From Dysgonomonas gadei ATCC BAA-286 (GTDB taxonomy: Bacteria; Bacteroidota; Bacteroidia; Bacteroidales; Dysgonomonadaceae), in the NCBI RefSeq assembly GCF_000213555.1, contig NZ_GL891979.1, positions 886,891 to 926,504 on the forward strand: 39,614 nt of DNA, given 5' to 3'. Below the pieces are notes generated by a model, which worked only from the letters and a program-made list of their open reading frames with translations, did not search any database and was not told the DNA's origin. The translations under genes were made by a program, and so were the position numbers. Of the stretch, positions 17,794 to 25,235 are shown one piece after another; positions within the stretch are counted from its first letter, which is position 1, and each line of letters opens with the position of its first letter.

Positions 17794-18162
17794 TCAGCTA
17801 TAAATCAATATTTCATTTATAAGGAATACGGCGACACATAACATTATCGCAGTAACAAGACATATAGACAATGACCTGACGTTTCGTTTCGCTGTCGATG
17901 CTATTGCCCAGATCAGGGTGATAAAAAACAAAGTTCCATAAATAAAATCCCTGACCGGATATTTTACCGTTTCTATATAATAGGATTCCGCAAGCGGTAC
18001 TTCTCCTGTAGGTAGTTTCGATACCGTTTCGAAAAAAGTGGCATTTCCAAATGAATAAAAGTATGTACACATCATATATCCACTCAGTAATATGGTGAAG
18101 ATGGATATTATACGGAAACCGACATTGGTATGCTGCTTATAGTTATTATAATTTTCGTTCAT
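17794..18162 (-). CDS. Small three-helix membrane protein of unknown function
   Basis: I place the start at the internal ATG at 18162 (MNENYNNYKQ), giving 122 aa and a 22-nt gap to the phosphatase stop. A longer version from 18216 would overlap that gene by 32 nt and add an unlikely charged leader. Three hydrophobic segments are visible: FRIISIFTILLSGYMMCTYF, FIYGTLFFITLIWAIAS and LSICLVTAIMLCVAVFLI. The gap between segments 1 and 2 is a polar, probably extracytoplasmic, loop of about 40 residues. I do not recognise a family. It is the last gene of the long minus-strand array, after the lipoprotein phosphatase. Confidence 0.6.
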   Translation of the reverse strand: MNENYNNYKQHTNVGFRIISIFTILLSGYMMCTYFYSFGNATFFETVSKLPTGEVPLAESYYIETVKYPVRDFIYGTLFFITLIWAIASTAKRNVRSLSICLVTAIMLCVAVFLINEILIYS

Positions 18163-18184
18163 GGGATTTATCGTTTTCCTTAAA

Positions 18185-19294
18185 TTAAAAATTTCTTTTT
18201 TGCCCTTTGTTATCAACTATATATTGAATACCATTTTCGATATATAAGGCTGAGCTGTTTTCATAATGATCTACATCTATACGAATAACTTTTCCGCCAT
18301 AATCTTTCGATATGCTGTCTATTGGTGTATGCCCGATCACAATTGACTTACCTTCAAAATACATTAAAATATCGTTTACCTGAGCTTCTGTCGCTTTTTT
18401 ATACTGTTTATTGTCATCATCTTCAATGAGACCTCGATACCAGAGAATTCCCTCTTGTGTAAGTAATTCCAATGATTCATCTGTCTTAAAATCATTTGTA
18501 TCTATAGCTCTCGAAACCTCAAAATTAATTTTTTCCATAGTCAGGTTATATTTTAAGACAGATGGGCTTATACCGGCATGAACAAAAATATAATCTCCTA
18601 TTTTTATAATTGAGCTTTTACTCCTTATCCATTCACCTAGTTTAGTCTGCTTAGAATACATATGCGAAACATTTGTATGTAGACTTTTAAAAATATCCTT
18701 ATATTTCTGAGCACAATAATTATCATATCCCGATAATAGAAGCTGTTCGTGGTTTCCTAATAGATAATGTACTTCACCACCATTTCTTTTTGCTTCCTTC
18801 TCTAAATAGTAAGTCAGCCATAAGCATTGTGTAACATAATTACCTCTGTCTACCAGGTCGCCAATGATAACCAAATGCCCTTTTCCGAATGTCCATTTAT
18901 ATAATGAGTCTATTACATTATTTGCTAGTAGTAAATCATAATATTTCTCGTAATTTCCTTCAATATCCGATACCGCCAATACTTTATCTGGCATAGGAAA
19001 TATTCCTTTTGTGTGGATATTTACAGATTGAGAATCAATATTAAAAGACAGCGCGGGATATGGAATACCATCAAATTCATATCTGAAAGTTAAATTCTGC
19101 AATTCGGAATTCGAAAAATACAACGAATCAAATATACCATCTCGCTTTTGTGTTATGACCATTGCCGAGTCCCCTTTCATAAAGAGATAAGGACCATCGC
19201 CACATGATGTAATAGCATGACGGGTATCTGTTACACATGAATTAGTAAATATAATTATTAGTATTAATAAAACAGAAGTTACAAAGTATCTCAT
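18185..19294 (-). CDS. Calcineurin-like metallophosphoesterase lipoprotein
   Basis: The 369 aa protein has a lipoprotein signal (hydrophobic LLILIIIFTNSC, lipidated Cys at residue 20), so it is anchored in the envelope. A Ser/Thr-phosphatase-like dimetal site follows: SDIEGN (D110), GDLVDRG (145-151), GNHE (180-183), VHAGISP and IGHTP. The first motif is normally D-x-H; here it is D-I-E, so one metal ligand is Glu in place of His. The substrate is unknown. A phosphoprotein phosphatase or diadenosine-tetraphosphatase-like activity would fit the fold. It starts 15 nt after the vWA gene on the same strand, which suggests co-transcription, but it is not part of the conserved MoxR/vWA core known elsewhere. 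Confidence 0.87.
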   Translation of the reverse strand: MRYFVTSVLLILIIIFTNSCVTDTRHAITSCGDGPYLFMKGDSAMVITQKRDGIFDSLYFSNSELQNLTFRYEFDGIPYPALSFNIDSQSVNIHTKGIFPMPDKVLAVSDIEGNYEKYYDLLLANNVIDSLYKWTFGKGHLVIIGDLVDRGNYVTQCLWLTYYLEKEAKRNGGEVHYLLGNHEQLLLSGYDNYCAQKYKDIFKSLHTNVSHMYSKQTKLGEWIRSKSSIIKIGDYIFVHAGISPSVLKYNLTMEKINFEVSRAIDTNDFKTDESLELLTQEGILWYRGLIEDDDNKQYKKATEAQVNDILMYFEGKSIVIGHTPIDSISKDYGGKVIRIDVDHYENSSALYIENGIQYIVDNKGQKRNF

Positions 19295-19309
19295 AATACC
19301 AATCTATAA

Positions 19310-20467
19310 TCAAACCTTATCCTTTTGCCCAAACTTTGTCAAATCCATACCTTTCAAAGCTGCTTCAACTAATTCAGGCAACTTATCCGGTGAGCAGGCA
19401 AAACAGGCGATTCCCAGTTTACTGATTTCCTTACCCAGATTTGCATCATAATCGGGACGCCCACTATCGGATAACGCCAGCAAAGTTATAACTTTTACTC
19501 CATCTTCGTGCATTTGTGACAATCTTCGTAGCAATCCCGCACGCACACCGCCTTCATAGAGGTCGGAAATGAGGATAAACATCGTCTTGCGTGGGTTGGT
19601 TATCAGGTCCTGACAATAGGCCACGGATTTGTTGATATCTGTACCACCTCCCAATTGTACGCCGAAAAGCATATCCACGGGGTCGTTTCGGCAAAGCTCC
19701 GTCAGGTCTGTAACTTGTGTATCAAACGCCACCACATGTGTATCTAATGCAGGCATACTGGCAAAGATAGAGCCCATCACAGATGAATAAATAATAGAAT
19801 CGGCCATCGAGCCACTCTGGTCTATATCGAGTATTACCGTCCAGTTCTTTTGCTTCTGGCTGCGTTCGAAGAAGTAGAACTTTTCGGGGATAAGGCGTTT
19901 TGTCTTCGTATCGTAATTCTTGAGATTACGGTTTATTGTCCGTTTCCAATCTGTGGAAGCAAAATTACTGATAGGTGAATGCGCTTTTTTATTCAATGCG
20001 CCTGTGACTGCCCGGCGCAGGTTCTGTTCCATGCGTTTCATAATTTCGTCTACCACTTCTTTTACCAGTTGGCGTGCGGTATCTTTCGATTTTTCGGGTA
20101 TCTGCCCTTTCAGAGCCATCAATGTACTCACCATCGAGATATCTGGCTTTACATTTTTAAGCGTTTCAGGTTCAAATAATAGTTTAGTAAGCCCTTTTCG
20201 CTCGATGGCATCCGACTGTATTACACTCACTACATCCTGTGGAAAGAATGTACGCACATCGGTAAGCCACTTTGCCAGATTAGGAGCCGAGGGTCCGAGC
20301 CCGCCTTTCTTACCTGCTGCCCCACTTTGCGACGTATTCCCATCATAGATGGCAGCAAGGGCAGCGTCCATAACCGACTGTTGTTCGTTCAGCCCTACAT
20401 TCGCCAAAGCACGGGTATCAGAGCCGAGTATGAGGCGCCAGCGGGTTGTATTTTTGTTATCATTCAT
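19310..20467 (-). CDS. vWA-domain protein, YehP-like partner of the MoxR ATPase
   Basis: The 385 aa protein has an N-terminal helical region with GTALNKK-type sequence (about 160-170) and a C-terminal von Willebrand factor A domain. The MIDAS metal site is complete: DQSGS (about residues 214-218) in VILDIDQSGSMADS, the Thr in GGGTDINKS, and the Asp in LISDLYEGG. vWA proteins of this kind pair with MoxR AAA+ ATPases to recruit or remodel targets. Its size and position with the MoxR, DUF5682 and SWIM genes match E. coli YehP. It lacks a signal peptide and is presumably cytoplasmic. It lies 12 nt downstream of a small helical-protein gene. Confidence 0.85.
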   Translation of the reverse strand: MNDNKNTTRWRLILGSDTRALANVGLNEQQSVMDAALAAIYDGNTSQSGAAGKKGGLGPSAPNLAKWLTDVRTFFPQDVVSVIQSDAIERKGLTKLLFEPETLKNVKPDISMVSTLMALKGQIPEKSKDTARQLVKEVVDEIMKRMEQNLRRAVTGALNKKAHSPISNFASTDWKRTINRNLKNYDTKTKRLIPEKFYFFERSQKQKNWTVILDIDQSGSMADSIIYSSVMGSIFASMPALDTHVVAFDTQVTDLTELCRNDPVDMLFGVQLGGGTDINKSVAYCQDLITNPRKTMFILISDLYEGGVRAGLLRRLSQMHEDGVKVITLLALSDSGRPDYDANLGKEISKLGIACFACSPDKLPELVEAALKGMDLTKFGQKDKV

Positions 20468-20479
20468 CGTTTTACTATA

Positions 20480-20908
20480 TTATTCTTCTGTCTGATATTT
20501 ATAATACTCCAATGCTTCTTCTTTTGCAAAATCATCGGCTTTGCGATGCTCGGCATATCCTTTCATCCGATTAATATATTCCAGCCTGCGGTTTTTGTCC
20601 TTTTCTGCATTGATAATCCTGTTGAACATCCACAAGGTCATATAAGTCGGCTTTCTATCTAATGAAGTAAACAAAAATGGTTCATACTCTCCTGCAAAAC
20701 TTTCCAATGTATGAACTATCGGACCCGGACTACCCAAATCGTGCATAGGATATCTTTCAAAGATGGATAGTAAAGCCTCGATAGCTAAAGATGCATCTAT
20801 ATTCTTTTTCAGTTCATCAGTTATTTCGTACAATTTTGTTGTATCTGTGGCATCATCTCCTACAGGCTCAAAATCATTCAGTAATTTTATTATATCATTT
20901 GTATTCAT
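20480..20908 (-). CDS. Small helical protein in the MoxR/vWA array
   Basis: The 142 aa protein is acidic and predicted soluble. Its helical segments (LYEITDELKKN, LAIEALLSIFERYP, YMTLWMFNRIINAEKDKN) and the central HDLGSPGPIVHTLE resemble small HEAT-like or polymorphic-toxin immunity-like proteins. That likeness is a weak impression only. It has no signal peptide or catalytic motif. It sits 12 nt before vwa and 33 nt after the 61-aa membrane gene, all on the same strand, consistent with one operon. No function is assigned. Confidence 0.7.
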   Translation of the reverse strand: MNTNDIIKLLNDFEPVGDDATDTTKLYEITDELKKNIDASLAIEALLSIFERYPMHDLGSPGPIVHTLESFAGEYEPFLFTSLDRKPTYMTLWMFNRIINAEKDKNRRLEYINRMKGYAEHRKADDFAKEEALEYYKYQTEE

Positions 20909-20941
20909 TACAGGCCAATTAATTTATTAAAAACGATAAGA

Positions 20942-21127
20942 TTACAGGTTACCTTTCTTCTTTTTCACAGTACTACGAATAAACCAAAAAGCCAGCCCGC
21001 CTGCAATCAAGAATGCTCCCAGTTTCTCGAAAGCATGGATTATTTCGTCCTGTCGGAATATATCAATAAGCAAAGTCAGAGCAACTAATGTGAAAAATAC
21101 GCCGAATATGATTTTTACAATTTTCAT
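20942..21127 (-). CDS. 61-aa two-helix membrane peptide
   Basis: The sequence has two hydrophobic helices (IIFGVFFTLVALTLLIDIF and LGAFLIAGGLAFWFI) joined by a short acidic loop (RQDEIIHAFEK). It ends in a basic tail (KKKKGNL). It is placed tightly between DUF5682 (12-nt gap) and the 142-aa gene (33-nt gap) on the same strand, which supports it as a real small gene. The function is unknown; it may anchor part of the complex at the membrane. Confidence 0.6.
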   Translation of the reverse strand: MKIVKIIFGVFFTLVALTLLIDIFRQDEIIHAFEKLGAFLIAGGLAFWFIRSTVKKKKGNL

Positions 21128-21139
21128 TTTTATATGTAC

Positions 21140-23431
21140 TTAAAAATCAAAGTCAAAATCATTCAACTCATCCAATTTCTCTGTTTCTGTCTCGGTCAAT
21201 TCAGATTGCAATATCTCAGCCGTTGCTTCCGCACCTGTACCCCAGATGTCGCCCAGCAACTCGGCAATACTGTTTTTCTGATTTGGCTCGAATTCCCCGA
21301 ATGCACGCCGCAGGAAAACAACCGAGCGGAAAAACTCGTCATCGTCTAATTGCTCTACATACTTGTCCAACTCTTTCCAAAGCGAGACACGGGATAATAA
21401 CGCATAGCGGTTCCTCCCCGACAGGCCTTCAAACCATCCCGCACCCAAATCGGCAGGAACACCGGGCGATAATCGTCTTGAAACTTCCTTCGCGCAATCG
21501 TCTTCACTGGCTAGATTGTGTTCCAGCAGAATAGAAAATGCCGTACCCGACAGTTTTGTATTCAAGTCGTCGCGCCAGGCCAGTTTCAGCAATTCTTTCT
21601 GCCATGTTTCCACATCGACCGTTTCATATTGCTGTTGCGATATCAGCTCCATCACATTGATGGCTTGTGCGGTACTACCGGCGGCCTTATCGTCACAAGA
21701 CGAAGCATCTAACAATAGCAGAGATGAACGCAGGAACAATTGTTGCAGGATAGGGATTAAGGGCTCCAGATTGAACTGCCGTAAATCACCGTATTGTATC
21801 AATATAGATAATTCATGCGCAGCATATGCTGTTTCCTTGAAATCATTGGAATCGACAAGTAAGCGCTGTAAGGTACTTAACGCATTATCAAATATATTTG
21901 TCAGATGGCATTCGCAAGCCTGCCGGATAATTTTGGCAGCAAGCGAAACATCGGCGCATTCGTTCAATTGCTCTTTCAACTGATAGGCTGCTGCTATTTC
22001 TAGCGTTTCACCTTTCAGATTGGCCTCTACTATTTCAATCTCTACTTCGGGTGTCCAACGCAAAATCCATTTTTCGGCCCATGTGGCGCTATCCTGAGAT
22101 ACACGTACCTGTTCGGCAAAATGTATACCTAATACCCTTAACCGGTGCAAAAAGGTAGAGCGGTTCAGGTCGATAAAGGCAGCCTCTTTGGTCTTTACTT
22201 TCAGGTTTTCGCGCAGGTCGAGCGTAAGTTCCTGTACTACTGCTGATTTATAGTTAGTTAGTTTCAGGCGTTTCAGTTCCTGATTCATATCTTCCTGCAC
22301 GGGAGTTTGACTCACGCCTTCGGGCAAACTACCAATGGACGTTCCTATATCCACCTTGTTGATAGCTTCGGCAACAGAAGGCAAATCGCCTCCACCAAAG
22401 CAGGTAATAACAGCATCGTGCAGATCCTTTAATACAGGGAGCGAACCACCGCGCATAGAAGTCAAAGCATTTGCCAACCGTACAGCCTCAATCACACTTG
22501 CTGAAGAAGCATTATCTCCTTTTTCACGCAATACCTTAGCTATTTTTGAGAGATAGACAGCCGATAAATCACTCATTCTGTCCTGCTGTATGGCTTTCCA
22601 CATCAATTCAAAGTAGTACGGTGCACGGTTTCCGGCGCCATATCCCGTACGGCTACTCAGGCGAAGATATGAATACGGCATCAACGTAATCTGCGAAGTA
22701 GCACGGGGAATATCCTTAAGTTCTGCATCCGACATCGGAGACAAATCGCATTGAATACCCGATACATGGTATGCACCAACAATAATGACTATTTCTTCCG
22801 GCTTAAAACCTTCTGCGATAGCCCGTTGTATCTCCCTCCGCATATAAGCCTCACGGATAAGATTATACGAGTAATCATAAGGTACACTTTCGTATTCCTT
22901 GTCCGCTACCATATCCCGTATCTGTCCCGATTGGTAACTCAGACCATCTCTGAATGTACCGGCATTGAGATTATGTTCGAAATTCCGTTCCCAGTAACTT
23001 TCGTAATCGTCTTCTTCATAGTGCCTTGCTACTTTGTCGTAAAGCCCATTATGGAACATATAGAATTCGTCTGCTGCTTCGTTAGCCTCCCTGTTTCTTT
23101 CCTGTCGTAGTTTCAGCATTATATCGGAAGGAAGGTCGATAAACCGCACATCCAGTTTCTTTTTCACACCCCAGCATATCGCCTGATATTCGGGAGAATA
23201 GGATGCAAAAGGATATAACACGGTCTCGATAGGCAGTTCGGTGGTATATGCTAATACTGCAATTGGCGGTTTTACTGCCTTGTTTGCAATATTATACAGC
23301 ATATCCGTAGCATCGGAAGGTCCTTCTATCAGGATACATTTGGGTTTCTTTTCCTCCAGGTATTGTATCAGATGATAGGATGCTCCCGGCGACAGATGCC
23401 GTACACCGAAAATATTATATTGGTTGGTCAT
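21140..23431 (-). CDS. DUF5682 family protein (YehM-like)
   Basis: The 763 aa protein matches the family encoded with MoxR, vWA and SWIM genes in many bacteria, including E. coli YehM, in both length and context. The N-terminal third has FGVRHLSPGA (residues 8-17), ILIEGPSD (33-40) and IIVGAYHVSG (216-225). This spaced His, Glu and His pattern recalls the TIKI/TraB and ChaN/EreA hydrolase-like superfamily. The middle and C-terminal parts are helical and acidic, ending in ELNDFDFDF. There is no signal peptide. The gene begins 8 nt after the RAYT stop. Family assignment is fairly secure. The hydrolase resemblance is my inference from motif spacing, and activity is undescribed as far as I know. 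Confidence 0.82.
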   Translation of the reverse strand: MTNQYNIFGVRHLSPGASYHLIQYLEEKKPKCILIEGPSDATDMLYNIANKAVKPPIAVLAYTTELPIETVLYPFASYSPEYQAICWGVKKKLDVRFIDLPSDIMLKLRQERNREANEAADEFYMFHNGLYDKVARHYEEDDYESYWERNFEHNLNAGTFRDGLSYQSGQIRDMVADKEYESVPYDYSYNLIREAYMRREIQRAIAEGFKPEEIVIIVGAYHVSGIQCDLSPMSDAELKDIPRATSQITLMPYSYLRLSSRTGYGAGNRAPYYFELMWKAIQQDRMSDLSAVYLSKIAKVLREKGDNASSASVIEAVRLANALTSMRGGSLPVLKDLHDAVITCFGGGDLPSVAEAINKVDIGTSIGSLPEGVSQTPVQEDMNQELKRLKLTNYKSAVVQELTLDLRENLKVKTKEAAFIDLNRSTFLHRLRVLGIHFAEQVRVSQDSATWAEKWILRWTPEVEIEIVEANLKGETLEIAAAYQLKEQLNECADVSLAAKIIRQACECHLTNIFDNALSTLQRLLVDSNDFKETAYAAHELSILIQYGDLRQFNLEPLIPILQQLFLRSSLLLLDASSCDDKAAGSTAQAINVMELISQQQYETVDVETWQKELLKLAWRDDLNTKLSGTAFSILLEHNLASEDDCAKEVSRRLSPGVPADLGAGWFEGLSGRNRYALLSRVSLWKELDKYVEQLDDDEFFRSVVFLRRAFGEFEPNQKNSIAELLGDIWGTGAEATAEILQSELTETETEKLDELNDFDFDF

Positions 23432-23439
23432 TTTTTATT

Positions 23440-24006
23440 CTAATTGTAATAATCGTCTGTTTGCCAATGTTTAGGATTTTCACAGATGTATTCCGTTATT
23501 TTTTGGTATGAGTCATCGTTACGGATAATGTGTTCGTAGTAGTTGCGTTGCCATAATTTTCCGTTGAATGCCGGCCAATCATTTTGTTTTACTCCATTGA
23601 TATACGAATTGGTGGTTATTGATTTAAACGAACCTATAATATCTCCTAACGATTTGCTGTTTTGTTTTGTAGGGGCAATCCCTTGTGGTTGCCCGTTTCC
23701 CATATTGCGGGTACCCACAAGGGGCACCCCTACAACATCATCAACAATTTGTATTATACCATGTATGTGATTGGGCATAACAATATATTCATGCAAATCG
23801 ATATTTGCATAATATTGTTTTAAATTATGCCACTGTTCATCAATCATTTTGCCTACATCATTCAAAACCATCTCCTCTTCTACAATTTCCCCAAATAAAC
23901 ATACCTTATCTTGCGTACAAATGGTCACAAAATACAATCCCTCTTGTGAATAATCATATTCATAAAGGCGGATACTGCGGCGTTGAGATATACTTTGATT
24001 GGCCAT
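23440..24006 (-). CDS. REP-associated tyrosine transposase (RAYT, Y1 HUH family)
   Basis: The 188 aa protein is a single-domain HUH endonuclease of the IS200-like/RAYT group. Visible features are LYFVTICTQDKVCLFG (residues 24-39), the HUH motif MPNHIHGII (H80, H82) and the catalytic tyrosine region WQRNYYEHIIR (Y156/Y157). The tail ENPKHW is typical of RAYTs. Such proteins recognise GTAG-footed REP palindromes and mobilise or maintain them. Residues 92-113 lie in a normally variable linker and are encoded by an inverted pair of REP-like hairpins. The gene sits in the same direction inside the MoxR/DUF5682 array with short gaps (29 nt and 8 nt). It therefore seems domesticated or inserted without breaking the operon. 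No flanking IS ends are seen. Confidence 0.92.
   Translation of the reverse strand: MANQSISQRRSIRLYEYDYSQEGLYFVTICTQDKVCLFGEIVEEEMVLNDVGKMIDEQWHNLKQYYANIDLHEYIVMPNHIHGIIQIVDDVVGVPLVGTRNMGNGQPQGIAPTKQNSKSLGDIIGSFKSITTNSYINGVKQNDWPAFNGKLWQRNYYEHIIRNDDSYQKITEYICENPKHWQTDDYYN
23669..23733. repeat. REPIN-like inverted REP pair inside the RAYT gene
   Basis: On the plus strand the element opens with GTAGGGGC and closes with the complementary CACCCCTAC. Each half is a hairpin: GGGCAA paired with TTGCCC on the left, GGGT with ACCC on the right. Both halves share CCCTTGTGG or its complement. The GTAG foot at both outer ends is the RAYT recognition hallmark. The 65-nt element stays in frame with the transposase. 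Confidence 0.8.
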
Positions 24007-24035
24007 TTCCTGTGTTTTTCAATATGAAAAAGCTA

Positions 24036-25133
24036 TTACCCGTTCATATCACTACATGTATTATACAATCCGCGCCACGATGCCCCTCGTTTTTTCATTA
24101 CGTTTTCGAGGTATTCCTTCCACACCAGCTTGTCTTTGTCTTCATCTTTTACAACAGCACCCTGTAATCCGGCGGCAAGATCTTCATCAGTAATAGTACC
24201 GTTGCCAAAACTGGCAGCAAGAGCCATACTGTTCGTGATCAGAGAAATTGCTTCCGCAGTAGAAATTACACCACTCGGCGATTTTAGTTTTTGTTTTTCA
24301 TCCAATGTCAGACCCTGACGAAGTTCGCGGAAGATAGTAACTATCTTTTCTATGGCTTCATTGGTAGGCAAGTTAGCTTTCAGACGGTAGTTACCGGATA
24401 TTTCGGCTACACGTTTGGTTACGATTGATACTTCCGTTTCCAGATTCGCTGGGGCAGGCAATACGATGATATTAAAACGGCGTTTCAATGCCGAAGACAT
24501 ATCATTCACACCCCTGTCTCGTGTATTCGCTGTGGCGATAATGGAGAAACCACGCTGTGCAGGAAGTTCTTTTCCCAGTTCGGGGATAGCTATTGTTTTC
24601 TCCGACATTATAGATATCAGTGCATCCTGAACTTCAGACGCACAACGTGATATTTCCTCGAATCGGGCAACACTACCCGTTTCCATCGCACGGTATATCG
24701 GGCTTTTTATCAATGCTTCATTAGACGGGCCGTTAGCCAGTAACATAGCATAATTCCATGAATAGCGGATAGCTTCTTCGCTTGTTCCGGCTGTACCCTG
24801 TATCACCTTAGCCGAATCGCCACAAATAGCAGCCGTAAGATTCTCCGACAACCATGATTTTGCTGTTCCCGGCTCTCCGATAAGCAGTAAAGAACGGTCG
24901 GTAAGAAGTGTTGCAATTGCTATTTCTACAAGGCGGTTGTGGCCTATATATTTGGGTGTGATGTCTACACCGTTGGCTTTGCCTCCTACTACGAATTTCA
25001 ATACTGCTTTTGGTGAAAGTTGCCAACCAATGGGCTTTTCCTCTTTTTTATCTTCTTCTTTCAACGCTTCCAGTTCGTGCGCATATAGTAATTCGGCGGG
25101 TAGCCGTAGTACATCTTGTTTTTTTTCTGACAT
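24036..25133 (-). CDS. MoxR-family AAA+ ATPase, YehL-like
   Basis: The 365 aa protein is a AAA+ ATPase. It has Walker A GEPGTAKS (86-93), a Walker B region RFEEISRCASEVQDAL (157-172), sensor 1 IIATANTRDRG and an arginine finger region SSALKRRFN. The usual Walker B Asp-Glu is Glu-Glu here. MoxR ATPases are chaperone-like remodelling machines that act with vWA-domain partners. This one matches the YehL subgroup in size and in its association with DUF5682, vWA and SWIM genes. It is cytoplasmic, with no signal peptide. A 33-bp-arm inverted repeat lies between it and the upstream HEAT gene, and a RAYT gene is inserted between it and DUF5682. Target and physiological role are unknown. Confidence 0.9.
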   Translation of the reverse strand: MSEKKQDVLRLPAELLYAHELEALKEEDKKEEKPIGWQLSPKAVLKFVVGGKANGVDITPKYIGHNRLVEIAIATLLTDRSLLLIGEPGTAKSWLSENLTAAICGDSAKVIQGTAGTSEEAIRYSWNYAMLLANGPSNEALIKSPIYRAMETGSVARFEEISRCASEVQDALISIMSEKTIAIPELGKELPAQRGFSIIATANTRDRGVNDMSSALKRRFNIIVLPAPANLETEVSIVTKRVAEISGNYRLKANLPTNEAIEKIVTIFRELRQGLTLDEKQKLKSPSGVISTAEAISLITNSMALAASFGNGTITDEDLAAGLQGAVVKDEDKDKLVWKEYLENVMKKRGASWRGLYNTCSDMNG

Positions 25134-25159
25134 TATTCTTTTGTTTTATATGTTTAATA

Positions 25160-25232
25160 ATTTCAAGATTTCAGGTTTCAAGATTTCAAAATAATGAAAA
25201 TCTTGAGATTTTGAAACCTGAAATCTTGAAAT
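25160..25232. repeat. Large inverted repeat between the HEAT and MoxR genes
   Basis: Two 33-nt arms (25160-25192 and 25200-25232) match as reverse complements at 30 of 33 positions, around a 7-nt loop. The shared core is ATTTCAAGATTTCAGGTTTC. Within the left arm TTTCAAGATTTC is itself a tandem motif. It occupies nearly all of the 102-nt intercistronic gap, 3 nt downstream of the HEAT stop. Confidence 0.88.
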
Positions 25233-25235
25233 ACC

